From Chloroflexota bacterium (GTDB taxonomy: Bacteria > Chloroflexota > Dehalococcoidia > FW602-bin16): a stretch of DNA of 54,020 bases. Each line of letters begins with the position of its first letter. Position 1 is the first letter of the stretch. Below are positions 15,070 to 23,399 of the stretch, one piece after another. The stretch lies in NCBI GenBank assembly GCA_004297765.1, contig SCTZ01000221.1:1-54020 (forward strand), read 5' to 3'. The notes under the pieces are model-generated. The model had not been told where the DNA came from. It searched no databases and saw only the letters and a list, made by a program, of their open reading frames with translations. Made by a program: the position numbers and the translations under genes.

Positions 15070-15241
15070 GAAGCGCCTTCCAAGATGGATTGGAACATAT
15101 TCCTGCATCGGGCAGGAGCTCACCAAGTTTAACCTGAAGAGGTCGACAGGTTGGGCCTGGTTGGGTTGGTCTTGAGGTAATACCTCTGGTTCGGGAGAAG
15201 GAGACCACGGCAGCCCCGAACGTCGCGGCTAAAGTAACCAA

Positions 15242-15268
15242 GGGAGGCGATCAGGACGATCGCCTCCC
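15242..15268. other. Perfect 11-base hairpin
   Basis: GGGAGGCGATC / GATCGCCTCCC with a 5-base loop, extended by CCAAG/CTTGG outside. There is no T-run, so it is either an attenuating or processing hairpin or an operator between the 74-aa and 53-aa genes. A palindrome GAGGTAATACCTC lies about 60 bases upstream. Confidence 0.5.
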
Positions 15269-15343
15269 GCGTGCTTGGTGGCGCCATGACAACGAATCCC
15301 ATGTCAACGCTAATGGCACATAGAGGCAAGGAGGCAAAAGCAT

Positions 15344-15505
15344 ATGCCAAAGGAAGTCAATGAGGCACCAAAAACAGATGATCTCGACCTCTTAAGCGAG
15401 CTGCTTACCGACATGACGAAACCGCTGAAGGAGGTACGATCAAAACCATCGAGAAAAGGCCCTCGGAATAGCGCAGAGTCGCCTACAGCGAAGGAACGAG
15501 ACTGA
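15344..15505 (+). CDS. Very small polar protein (53 aa)
   Basis: ATG 15344 follows AAGGAGG at an ideal distance. The product is very hydrophilic and begins with an acidic amphipathic helix (DDLDLLSELLTDMTKPLKEV), then a basic Ser/Pro/Arg-rich tail. It resembles a short adaptor, antitoxin or binding peptide rather than an enzyme. It is the last gene on the plus strand after the TRIP13/HORMA operon and is convergent with the 15538 gene. A HORMA closure-peptide role can be imagined but is not shown. Confidence 0.5.
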   Translation: MPKEVNEAPKTDDLDLLSELLTDMTKPLKEVRSKPSRKGPRNSAESPTAKERD

Positions 15506-15537
15506 AGCTATCGTAAAGCTTAGTGCGATCTGAGGAT

Positions 15538-15795
15538 CTAGCGAAAGTGTTCGGCGGAGAGAGTTGTGACGCGGTGGCCGTGACCTTTGAGAAGAGAGGC
15601 GACACTCTCAAGGGTCTTAGTCGTTGCGGTGTTGGGTCGGGGCAGTAAAATAAGCACGCTGCCTTCGGGGAGGCTATTTGCCATAGCCTGCCACTTGGCT
15701 TTGAAGGGGAGGAGATTGGCCGGGACAAGGGCGAGGTTATCAAGCTTTGCCCGACGAAGTGCCCGCGGTGGTGATCTGAAGCGATAAGCGCTCAT
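15538..15795 (-). CDS. Small hypothetical protein (85 aa)
   Basis: Basic N-terminus (YRFRSPPRALRRAKLDNLAL), then a Rossmann-like beta-alpha stretch (GSVLILLPRPNTATTKTLESV, GHRVTTLSAEHF). Its start overlaps the stop of the 16364 gene by four bases (ATGA), so it is the third gene of the recombinase operon. Related short proteins are not known to me. Function unknown. Confidence 0.6.
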   Translation of the reverse strand: MSAYRFRSPPRALRRAKLDNLALVPANLLPFKAKWQAMANSLPEGSVLILLPRPNTATTKTLESVASLLKGHGHRVTTLSAEHFR

Positions 15796-16364
15796 ACGAT
15801 TGCCACCTCCTTGACAAAGGCCCGCTCATTCAAGGGGCGATATCCTCGAGCTCGCAGGAACTGCTGCCAGAGGCTATCTTCAGGGTATTCTGGCTCCCAC
15901 GCCGGCGTGCCGATGCGTGTAACTTGCCGATGGCGCTTGAGAAGAAAGTGCTCGAAGTGCTGCCAGACGTTTGCTAATCTCTCATCCTGGCTAGGATCCT
16001 CCGGACGGTTGCGCCCGAAGATTAGGCACTCCCATATCAGGAGCAACTTGTCTGCAGGATACCAGTAGGCTTGGGCGTTGCCTATCTCACGATGATCCAT
16101 GCCTTCCCACTGAGAGTCGAGAACTTTACCAATCTCGTGTTCCTTCGGCTCTGGATGAAGTCCAAGCGTGAGGGTGATCCGTGGAATCAGGAGATAAGGC
16201 CTCGCGTGGTAGTAGGTGCGGACGCCGCGCTTCTGCTTAAGAGATACGATCTCATTGCCGCTGTAGCGCTCCTCCTCGTAGTGGATCCTCAGGCGGATGC
16301 TGCCATCGTCGATAGCCTCATCGAGTTGCCAGTATTCGTCTCTCTGTTGTTCCCGTTCTCTCAT
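15792..16364 (-). CDS. Hypothetical protein (190 aa) in recombinase operon
   Basis: Starts MREREQQRDEYW, an N-terminus shared with other genes here. It contains strand-rich DGSIRLRIHYEEERYSGNEI, RTYYHARPYLLIPRITLTLG and aromatic AQAYWYPADKLLLIWECLIFG. The start is 3 bases after the recombinase stop. No catalytic motif is seen. As part of the recombinase operon it may assist recombination or be simple cargo. Confidence 0.6.
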   Translation of the reverse strand: MREREQQRDEYWQLDEAIDDGSIRLRIHYEEERYSGNEIVSLKQKRGVRTYYHARPYLLIPRITLTLGLHPEPKEHEIGKVLDSQWEGMDHREIGNAQAYWYPADKLLLIWECLIFGRNRPEDPSQDERLANVWQHFEHFLLKRHRQVTRIGTPAWEPEYPEDSLWQQFLRARGYRPLNERAFVKEVAIV

Positions 16365-16367
16365 AGG

Positions 16368-17408
16368 TTATAAGCTGGTGGCCTCCATCACCTTCCTGGC
16401 GTTTTGTCTGCCCATGTGCACGTAGATCTGCGTGGTGTTGAGGTTAGCGTGTCCCAGCCACTCCTTTAACTGGAAGGGCGATACCCCCTTCTCCGCCTTA
16501 TATGTTGCAAACGTATGCCTTAGGGAGTGACAGCTAGCCTTTCTCGTGATACCAGCCCCACTGCGGTACTTGACCACGAGCTTTCTTACGCCACGCTCGC
16601 TGATCGGCTCGCCGGCGTAGTTTAGAAACAAATGGTCATAGAGCACCTGGGGCCGGACAGAGAGCCAACTCTTGAGAGCCTGGATCCCCTTTTTCTCGAG
16701 CTCGATCTCCCGGGTCACCATGCCTTTGCCCATGGAGATTCTCAGGGTGTGGCCCTGCAGATCCACATCCGAGAGGCGCAGGTTGCAGAGCTCGCTCACA
16801 CGGACCCCCGTCTGAAGAAAAACCTGCAGGATGGCGTAGTCGCGCGGATTGCCGCCGGCGAGGGAGAGCATCTTGGTGAACTCGTCCGGGCGAAGATAGG
16901 TCCTGCCGTTCTTCTCCTTCTTGGGAGTCTCCACGCCTGTAGCTGGAGACTTGGCGATGTAGCCCAGGTCCTCCAGGTACTTGAAGTACTCGCGCAGCGC
17001 GGCCAGCTTTCGCGCTCGAGATATCCCCGATAGCCCTCTTTGCCCCAGGAAAGCCAGGTACTCGCCGATGTCGACCTTGCAAACATCAGAGGGAGACTTT
17101 GCGACCAGGTTGTTCTCATGGATCCAATTGAAGAACTGAGAGATATCCGTGGCGTAGGCCCTTCTGGTGGCAGCGCTTCGATTCTTGCCTTCCAGGGCTC
17201 GCAGGAACGCTTGTAGTGCCGTTTCCAGTGTTAGGACGTGGTTTGATACTTCCTGGGCAGAAAGCTCCAGATTCTGGGCAGCTGGGTGCGTTTGGCGGAC
17301 GTTCTCAACGGGAGCTCGCTCCAACGAGGTTGGAGTTAAAGCGAGATGCTGTGGTGTCGATATTTTCATAGTCTTTCGTGCGACCGCCTTTTCGATCGTG
17401 TGATCCAT
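16368..17408 (-). CDS. Tyrosine recombinase, XerC/XerD-like (346 aa)
   Basis: All catalytic residues are visible: Arg in TGVRVSEL (about 203), Lys in GKGMVTREIE (about 228), His/Arg in CHSLRHTFATY (294, 297), His in WLGHANLNTT (320) and Tyr in IYVHMG (329). The SAM-like core-binding domain is residues 60-160, with a 50-residue N-terminal extension. Tyrosine recombinases cut and rejoin DNA at palindromic core sites of about 28 bases; several such sites lie next to and beyond this gene (17565, 21300, 22421, 26365). The start codon is 6 bases after a TATCGT box (TTGATC, 18-base spacer), predicting a leaderless mRNA. It heads a three-gene operon. It lacks the integron-integrase-specific insertion as far as I can tell. 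Confidence 0.9.
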   Translation of the reverse strand: MDHTIEKAVARKTMKISTPQHLALTPTSLERAPVENVRQTHPAAQNLELSAQEVSNHVLTLETALQAFLRALEGKNRSAATRRAYATDISQFFNWIHENNLVAKSPSDVCKVDIGEYLAFLGQRGLSGISRARKLAALREYFKYLEDLGYIAKSPATGVETPKKEKNGRTYLRPDEFTKMLSLAGGNPRDYAILQVFLQTGVRVSELCNLRLSDVDLQGHTLRISMGKGMVTREIELEKKGIQALKSWLSVRPQVLYDHLFLNYAGEPISERGVRKLVVKYRSGAGITRKASCHSLRHTFATYKAEKGVSPFQLKEWLGHANLNTTQIYVHMGRQNARKVMEATSL

Positions 17409-18025
17409 GCTTTGACGATAGCATGTGAGCCGTCAGACGATCAAGAGTTGGAAGGCGGCAAAACCTGGTTCCGATAACCAGGGGCTAGGACCATTATATG
17501 GAACCGGGGAAACGGGCGCAAGGGGCAGTTTCGTGCGGCGGGTTGGACAAGAGACGCTGGGGGAGGTTCCGCTAACCGGCGTTATCGGCACCAAGTCAAG
17601 GGTGTAGGAGGGGCTCTCAAAAAGGAGGTTTTTGAGACTGACCGTCTATATGCTTTAAGACTTTGCGTGCCCTTGTCAGACATAGTGCTTTCTTGGCCCG
17701 TTCTGGTGTAAACTTCGTGTAATTTAGGGGGACGATTGTTAGTCACTAACGTTATAGGATCAAGTGGCTCAGTAATGCTAGACTAGAAGCAATGCTGCTC
17801 AGCATTGTGCCCGTAAGCCGCGAAAAGATCTGCTGATTGTCAAGAGCGAAGGTCACATCCGTACATAATTAGCCGGGCCCTGTTCAACGCTATTCATCAG
17901 CAATCTTGGGCTCGCCTGAACATCCTGGGCATGCGCCATCTCGTTGGCATCGCAGCACGAGACACCGGGCGATCTAATTGGAATCCCGCCGGGCAGACGA
18001 CCATTATGGGGGTAGAACGATATCA
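17409..18025. other. Recombinase upstream region with half-site and att-like site
   Basis: No gene. It holds the recombinase promoter (17439-17444 / 17415-17420, minus), a half-site GGTTCCGATAAC at 17467-17478, the full 28-base site at 17565-17592, and a hairpin CTCAAAAA...TTTTTGAG at about 17616-17636. The rest (17640-18000) shows nothing I can name. Confidence 0.5.
17565..17592 (+). other. Recombination-site-like palindrome S1
   Basis: Arms GGTTCCGCTAAC and GTTATCGGCACC (inverted: GGTGCCGATAAC) flank a 4-base centre CGGC. The arms match at 10 of 12 positions. Size and symmetry fit a XerCD-type core site. It is 157 bases upstream of the recombinase gene. Confidence 0.6.
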
Positions 18026-18442
18026 ATGTACGATTATTTCAACGTTGCCGCTGGGCTAGCATCAATCGTTTCACTCGCCTTCGCCCTCACTATCCACTAC
18101 CGACACCGAGTCGCCAAAACGCGAGAGGAGGCTAATATTCGGATACTTGGGGAGAGACTTCACAACCTCGACGTCGGTCTTCGTGCAGCCGCGACGAATT
18201 TGCAGATTCTCATACGGCGAGCAGATTCCGCCGACGCACCGGTTAAGGAACTGCAGAATCTCGCAAGATCTGTCAGAACATCTATTTACGCGTCGATCAT
18301 AGAAACCAGGGGGACGGGTGGCAATCTCAAAGAATGGAGATTCGGCCAGCTCCTCAAATCAGAGGATCTAGGTGACTCAGAAGGAGTAGCGCAAGATCAC
18401 GCCGCCGAAGCCGAACGGCCTCAAGCAGTGGCAGGCACGTGA
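18026..18442 (+). CDS. Single-pass membrane protein (138 aa)
   Basis: A transmembrane helix is near the N-terminus (VAAGLASIVSLAFALTIHY), followed by a basic stop-transfer (RHRVAKTREE) and a cytoplasmic helical tail with an Ala/Glu-rich end. ATG 18026 follows GGGGGTAG; an upstream in-frame start at 17978 is weaker. It precedes the Ser/Thr kinase by 87 bases and is probably in the same module. Family not recognised. The layout resembles a small sensor or anchor. Confidence 0.6.
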   Translation: MYDYFNVAAGLASIVSLAFALTIHYRHRVAKTREEANIRILGERLHNLDVGLRAAATNLQILIRRADSADAPVKELQNLARSVRTSIYASIIETRGTGGNLKEWRFGQLLKSEDLGDSEGVAQDHAAEAERPQAVAGT

Positions 18443-18529
18443 GGATGGCAATGGGGGTAACCGTCGCAGGTTTGGCGCCCCGCCGATAACCCCTGGGTAT
18501 GGCTCGCGAACCATAGGGAGAAGACTAAG

Positions 18530-20716
18530 ATGGGTAAGCCAAGATGGCTTATTGGCAAGATCCTGCGACCACGGAACAACGATCCCGCGCGCGTGGTAGA
18601 CGTAATAGAAGGGGGCTGGGGTATCGTCTATATTGTTGAAGACTTGCACAAAGGCTACCGTACGGCCATCAAGACGCTGCAGGAGCGGTTCCTCCGAAAC
18701 GAGTTTGTGGTTCGACGTTTCATACAAGAAGCCCACCTGTGGATGTCTCTTGGCCAACACCCCAATATTGTAACCGTATATGGTGCCGACGCTATTCAAG
18801 GCCGGCCCTGCATCTTCATGGAATACATCTCTGGCGGATCTCTTCGATCCCGGTTATCAGTGGACCCGATGCCAGTGGGATGGGTAACAGATATCGCTGT
18901 TCAGTTCGCCTGTGGGATGCGATACGTCTGGCAGGTCGGCAGGACAGTACATAGGGACCTGAAGCCCGACAACTTAATGTTGACTCTGGACGGGAGGCTT
19001 AAGATCACTGATTTTGGTATGGCACATGCCATCGGAATCAGCGGCACCCCTGCATACATGTCGCCCGAACAATTCCATTCCTACAGCGTAGACACGCGTG
19101 CGGACATCTATGCTTTTGGACTGATTCTATTTGAGATGTTGACTGGCACGCTTCCTCACTACAGCTATGAACATGTGAGACTCGGAAAAGCAGAGGTTTC
19201 TCGCCTCGCAAAACGTCGCAGTAGTGAACCAGTGGTCGATCCTAGGCGATGGAACCCGGAGATACCTGACGGGTTAGCCGGACTTGTACTTGATTGCTTG
19301 AAAATGGACCCCACTGAAAGACCGGAGAGTTTTGAGGCTATCTGCTTTCGTCTTGAGCAATTTGGGACCTCGCAGCAAATCGATGAGGCCGTACTCCCGG
19401 TGGGTTCTGCCAGCCGGTGGGCCGACGGTGTATTTGGCCCAAGAGCAACCCAGGCGCTGGAGTTAGCGTCTCGTGGAGCTGCACTGGCAAGCATTGGACG
19501 CAGGGATGAGGCTTTAGCTTTATACGATCAAGCACTTGCTCTCAACGATCAGATCGACGAGATTTGGAAGAATAAGGCCACAAGTCTTCTCAAACTAGGG
19601 CGATTCGAAGAATCGTTGGGCTGCAGTGAGCATGCGCTAGCGCTATATTCGCAATACTCCAATCAGCTAACAGTAAGTAAGACTGCCTTAATGTCCATGA
19701 CAAATAAATCTGCTGCCTTGATTGAACTAGGAGAGTTTGAGCAGGCGCTGTTAACTTGTGAGGAGGGATTACGGATGGATCCTGCCTACGCAAGGCTGTG
19801 GAACAACAAAGCAGTTGCATACCTTGGCCGGTACCAGTTGCAGGAAGCTTCTGAATGCATCGATCGTGCCCTTCACCTGGAGCCCGGTTATGAAAAGGCT
19901 CTCTCCGTGAAGGGCAAAATCCTTCGACTCAAGAACGACCCCGGAGCTGCTCTCAAAGTATTCGAGCTTATTCTGGCTCGAAACCCTCGTAGCTTTGACG
20001 GGACCTTGGGAAAGGCCGCGTGCTTAATGGACATGGGACGTGAGGAAGAAGCCGAAAGTCTCGCGCGGGTCGCCTACTCCTTGGACCCCAAAGCCCTCCG
20101 CCGATTCTTGCAGAAGATGCTCCAAGCCAAAATAATTGAGTTTGGAAAGCGCCACGACAGTGAAGATCTTGATACCTTCTTGGAGATCGCGGACACTGCC
20201 CAAGGGGCGGGAGATTATGGTTTAGCCTTGGAGTACTATAGCCGCGCGGCTGAGCTAGATCCTGACCACGTCCGTGCACTGCTCAACAAAGGTCATTGCT
20301 TATATGAACTCGGCAATCGTGCGGAAGGTGCCGCTTGCTTTCGCAGGGTTCTGGACCTAAAACCGGGCGAGCCTGATGCGCTCCTGAATATGTCCAGGTT
20401 CTACCTTGACACCCACGATATTCAGGGCGCGCTTGAGTTTGCTGAACGAGCAATCCAGGCTAACCCGCAAGCCGACATGGCCTGGCATAATCAAGGATGT
20501 GCTCTGGCTGGAATGGAGAAGTGGGACGAGGCCTTCGATAGTTTTGGCACGGCATTAAGGTTGAATCCGAATAACTTCTTGTCGTGGTTCATGGTGGGCC
20601 AAATTAGAGTGAAGGACGGCAATCGGAGTGGCGCTGAAACCTGCTTTCTAGAGGTCTTAGCCATAAATCCCGAGTTCGCGCCGGCGCTCGAGATGTTGGA
20701 GAAGGTTCGTAAATAG
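18530..20716 (+). CDS. Ser/Thr protein kinase with TPR array (728 aa)
   Basis: Eukaryotic-type kinase domain at residues 20-275: Lys48 in TAIKTLQ, Glu67 of helix C, catalytic HRDLKPDN (141-148), DFG (161-163), activation segment SGTPAYMSPEQ, and DIYAFGLILFEMLTG. The Gly-rich loop is degenerate (EGGWGIVY). After residue 310, eight to ten TPR repeats (for example ALALYDQALALN, ALLNKGHCLYELGN, AWHNQGCALAGM) run to the end and probably bind partner proteins. There is no membrane helix, unlike PknB-type kinases. Kinase-TPR proteins can be signalling or phage-defence components. It is the main cargo of the segment bounded by sites S1 and S2. Confidence 0.9.
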   Translation: MGKPRWLIGKILRPRNNDPARVVDVIEGGWGIVYIVEDLHKGYRTAIKTLQERFLRNEFVVRRFIQEAHLWMSLGQHPNIVTVYGADAIQGRPCIFMEYISGGSLRSRLSVDPMPVGWVTDIAVQFACGMRYVWQVGRTVHRDLKPDNLMLTLDGRLKITDFGMAHAIGISGTPAYMSPEQFHSYSVDTRADIYAFGLILFEMLTGTLPHYSYEHVRLGKAEVSRLAKRRSSEPVVDPRRWNPEIPDGLAGLVLDCLKMDPTERPESFEAICFRLEQFGTSQQIDEAVLPVGSASRWADGVFGPRATQALELASRGAALASIGRRDEALALYDQALALNDQIDEIWKNKATSLLKLGRFEESLGCSEHALALYSQYSNQLTVSKTALMSMTNKSAALIELGEFEQALLTCEEGLRMDPAYARLWNNKAVAYLGRYQLQEASECIDRALHLEPGYEKALSVKGKILRLKNDPGAALKVFELILARNPRSFDGTLGKAACLMDMGREEEAESLARVAYSLDPKALRRFLQKMLQAKIIEFGKRHDSEDLDTFLEIADTAQGAGDYGLALEYYSRAAELDPDHVRALLNKGHCLYELGNRAEGAACFRRVLDLKPGEPDALLNMSRFYLDTHDIQGALEFAERAIQANPQADMAWHNQGCALAGMEKWDEAFDSFGTALRLNPNNFLSWFMVGQIRVKDGNRSGAETCFLEVLAINPEFAPALEMLEKVRK

Positions 20717-21409
20717 CGTACGATGCTACCACAGGCGAAGATCCGCCTGGTTATCGTATCCTTGTCTGTCTTTTTCAAGCGAAAAACGGTGGCTTGTTGG
20801 CCTAAGTTCTCGAGTAGCAGAGCAGCTGAATTTTCTCCCGCTTATCACGGCCAAGCTCCGGCGACTTTAGGATAGTGTGTACTTCCAAGCCTTTAAAGGG
20901 CCGCCCACCAATACAGTGTGCTACTCGGACAGGTTCTCCAGCGCCTGCAGTGCTTGTTCTCGCAGGGCTGGAGGAAGAGGGAACCACAGACTTATTTTGC
21001 GCCACCCTCGCTGCGATCCCAGGAGCTGGTTTTTGCCGCCCTCCGGTCTATAACATAACGGATCTATGCCACCTTCGCTCTTCGCCAACCGCCTCTTGGA
21101 ACGTCCAGCAGATGCGCCAGGGTGCCCAAGAACTGCATCGAGCGATCCCAGGCGACTCGCGCCCTTTTTGGCTGCAAATAGCCGTCCCCGGCTGGTTAGT
21201 CTGTAACAACACGCCGCACTGCTGCTGAGTAGCCATCGGTTCTTTTATGCGTCTCAAAAACCTCGTTTCTGAGACACTACGGTGTTGAAAAGGCGAAGGG
21301 GTACCGCTAACGGGGGTTATGAGTACCACAGTCCCAAAGAGCGCCGAAATGGGCCTACAGAGTTGTCCTCTTATGCCCCACCTTGGGCATCCTTCCTTGA
21401 TCGCATCAT
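20717..21409. other. Intergenic region with possible decayed coding remnant and site S2
   Basis: No intact gene. On the minus strand around 20900-21230, adjoining frames read like pieces of one protein (RVAWDRSMQFLGTLAHLLDV, then WFPLPPALREQALQALENL), suggesting a frameshifted remnant; confidence in that is low. A hairpin GTCTCAAAAACC...GTTTCTGAGAC (about 21251-21275) and the 28-base palindrome at 21300 follow. Confidence 0.35.
21300..21327 (-). other. Recombination-site-like palindrome S2 (inverted relative to S1)
   Basis: Arms GGTACCGCTAAC and GTTATGAGTACC round a centre GGGG. On the minus strand it is followed, after a spacer of about 24 bases, by a hairpin whose second half GAGGTTTTTGAGAC equals that near S1. 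Thus S1 and S2 with their hairpins are inverted copies that bound 17.57-21.33 kb. Confidence 0.6.
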
Positions 21410-22375
21410 TTACTCGCGTGGATACAGATTGCTCTTTTGCTGAGCGAGTTCAGCGATACGCCTCTTTTCCAGTTCGCGCTCCTCTTCCCTAGTCGGGCGA
21501 ATAGGTCCAAACATCTCTTCGTACTTCTCAAGGGACTCCTTTATGCCCGGGGCTAATCCTACCGTGACTTGTGGAGGGCTAGGTCTCCGTACTACCAGGC
21601 CCAGGCTCATCAACCGTTGAATCGCCTCAGAGATTGTTTCTGATGGAAAGGGACAGGTGCCCGGTACGGCCCAGGTTGTCCAGTTGGCCGCACGGTGCCA
21701 TTCTGCTTCGCCCCAAACCGGATGGAGTAGTCGCCGAAGCATGAACCGCTCGACTTCGGTGAGGGTAGCGATCTGGGCCACTCTGGTCATAAGCAGGGTT
21801 TGTTGAGTTATCGACTTCGTGGCCTCTTGGATGTCCTGACGAAGCTCTTCTTTGAGATGCTGAAGATCAGGCTGTGCCTGGGCACCTCTCTTGCCGTCCG
21901 GAATCGAAGTGACCGCATTGATTCGCTCATCAACCTTTCGGTCAAGAACCACCTCGACTTCTTGCGCCGACTGGCGCAGCTGCTCTGACACTTTCATTCC
22001 CACGTCCTGCGGCTGGAGGCCGATGACCGCCGACAGGGCAGGCTGCCACATCTGAGTTGCAAGCTCCCGAAGCGCTGCTACCGATTCCTTAGTATCGGCA
22101 ATCGCGGTCCGGATCTCGCCCAACCTCAACTCGCGATCCCTGGTAGCCACCCACAGCGTTGCGGCAATTCCAATAACACCAACCAATAATCCGATGAGCA
22201 AAAAGAAGAAGTTGGAAGCCTGATCGAACGGCAGCTGCCAGATGATCCCTAGTACCAGACCGGCTGCAAAGAAGAACGCGGCCACGAGGAGTTGAGTCCA
22301 GCGAAAGGTGATCACACTGTGCCCCCAAGATGTCAGTAAGCCTATCGTATAGCTTACTGACAAGGGGTGCAACAT
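21410..22375 (-). CDS. Two-pass membrane protein with coiled coil and winged-helix-like C-terminus
   Basis: Two transmembrane helices (LLVAAFFFAAGLVLGII and FFFLLIGLLVGVIGIAATLWV) are followed by a long coiled-coil-like region (residues about 75-200) and a C-terminal region that resembles a winged helix (TLTEVERFMLRRLLHPVWGE, SETISEAIQRLMSLGLVVRRP). ATG is at 22375, but a palindrome with 11-base arms and a possible -10 box (TATACG) sits inside the first 15 codons, so GTG 22315 may be the true start. Family unknown. It sits alone between recombination-like sites S2 and S3 and could be a membrane-tethered sensor. Confidence 0.65.
   Translation of the reverse strand: MLHPLSVSYTIGLLTSWGHSVITFRWTQLLVAAFFFAAGLVLGIIWQLPFDQASNFFFLLIGLLVGVIGIAATLWVATRDRELRLGEIRTAIADTKESVAALRELATQMWQPALSAVIGLQPQDVGMKVSEQLRQSAQEVEVVLDRKVDERINAVTSIPDGKRGAQAQPDLQHLKEELRQDIQEATKSITQQTLLMTRVAQIATLTEVERFMLRRLLHPVWGEAEWHRAANWTTWAVPGTCPFPSETISEAIQRLMSLGLVVRRPSPPQVTVGLAPGIKESLEKYEEMFGPIRPTREEERELEKRRIAELAQQKSNLYPRE
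22331..22362. promoter_or_regulatory. Perfect 11-base inverted repeat, likely operator
   Basis: TGTCAGTAAGC (22331-22341) and GCTTACTGACA (22352-22362) around a 10-base centre. On the minus strand TTGCAC and TATACG flank or overlap it with a 16-base spacing. It fits an operator of the 21410 gene if translation begins at GTG 22315. Confidence 0.5.
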
Positions 22376-22420
22376 CTAGTGGCAGGAGGGATTCTCACTG
22401 GGGGTAGGGCGGGCAATTGG

Positions 22421-22448
22421 AGGGCTGATAACGACCGTTCTCGGCACC
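22421..22448 (-). other. Recombination-site-like palindrome S3
   Basis: Arms AGGGCTGATAAC and GTTCTCGGCACC (inverted: GGTGCCGAGAAC) round centre GACC. It ends one base before the stop codon of the ImmA-like gene (22449). Confidence 0.5.
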
Positions 22449-23399
22449 TTAATAGTTAACTGAAGTCATGGTATCCCAAAAAGACAGCTGCCGAGGATGG
22501 GTTCTCTCCGAGGTAAGCCCCCACCCGGGTGGAAATGCGAAGTGCAGTTGATAGGATGAAGACAACTGAATTAGCGCGAATGCACCGACAGACCTACCTA
22601 CTGGCATAGCCTCAACGTAGTAAGAGCCACGTAAGGAACCCAACGGCTTATCCTCAGTCTCCGATATGTCTTGCTTGCTGACGAAGGCCTTGCCAATAAC
22701 TGATGCAAAGGAAATTGTCTTATGCTTGGGCAGGAAGGTACCTGGCGGCGTTGCGGTCCATCGAACGATCAAGACATTTTTGCGCGAGCGCTGTCTTTCC
22801 AACGTTGCGAAGAGGAAGGCGTAGTCGTGAGCAAACTGGGTTATGCGGATAGCAGTCGTTTGGAGAGAGCAACCATATTCTGCGATCAGTTGCCTGAAGC
22901 CATGGAGATGTAGCCGGTTTTCGCGCAAATGTGGGCCGATGTCTTCCGCTGGTAACAGGAGCTCCTCGGCAAATATGTCACAGAAGATCTCCTCTGCAAC
23001 TCGGAAATCGTGTTTTTCCTTAACTCTTAGGAGCTCGTGTATTATATCGTTGTTCTCGAGAGATCGCACGAAGAAGTGCCCTAGTTCGTGGGCGCAGGCA
23101 AAGCGTTGTCTGGATAGTGGCATAGAGGCCGGCACTAAGATGGTCCATTCCGGACCGCGGTGGTAGAGACGCCCACACGGATTTGCGCTTGAGCAGAGCT
23201 TAAGTTCTATCCCGAATACTTCTGCTATCTTGAAAGGATCATAAGGTTTCCCCACCTGAAGCGTTCGTCGGCACTTCCGCAGCACGAGATTACGGACATC
23301 TCTAGCAAGTGAGCGTATGGCTGATCTTGTTGACTGCTCTGATGATGTAGTGTCCATAATCGAGGTCGAATCAGCTACTGCAGACGACGTTGTAGCCAA
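22449..23399 (-). CDS. ImmA/IrrE-family metallopeptidase (316 aa)
   Basis: Zinc motif HELGH at about residues 104-108, with the typical third ligand in AEEIFCDIFAEELLLP (Glu about 136), all in the ImmA/IrrE arrangement. These proteases cleave XRE-type repressors. A C-terminal 150-residue domain is not recognised. The start overlaps the end of the TIR/NDT-XRE gene by 25 bases, so the two are translationally coupled, which makes that HTH protein the likely substrate. It is the last gene of the sigma-factor operon. Confidence 0.85.
   Translation of the reverse strand: MATTSSAVADSTSIMDTTSSEQSTRSAIRSLARDVRNLVLRKCRRTLQVGKPYDPFKIAEVFGIELKLCSSANPCGRLYHRGPEWTILVPASMPLSRQRFACAHELGHFFVRSLENNDIIHELLRVKEKHDFRVAEEIFCDIFAEELLLPAEDIGPHLRENRLHLHGFRQLIAEYGCSLQTTAIRITQFAHDYAFLFATLERQRSRKNVLIVRWTATPPGTFLPKHKTISFASVIGKAFVSKQDISETEDKPLGSLRGSYYVEAMPVGRSVGAFALIQLSSSYQLHFAFPPGWGLTSERTHPRQLSFWDTMTSVNY

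Noticed and set aside
17565..17592. S1 considered as a true integron attI/attC
   Set aside because: The conserved GTTRRRY core is not matched and the recombinase lacks a clear integron-integrase signature; I keep only the functional analogy.
20802..21228. Overlapping reading frames of 67 and 117 aa
   Set aside because: No ribosome sites or recognisable fold, and opposite-strand frames overlap; at best a frameshifted remnant, noted as intergenic.
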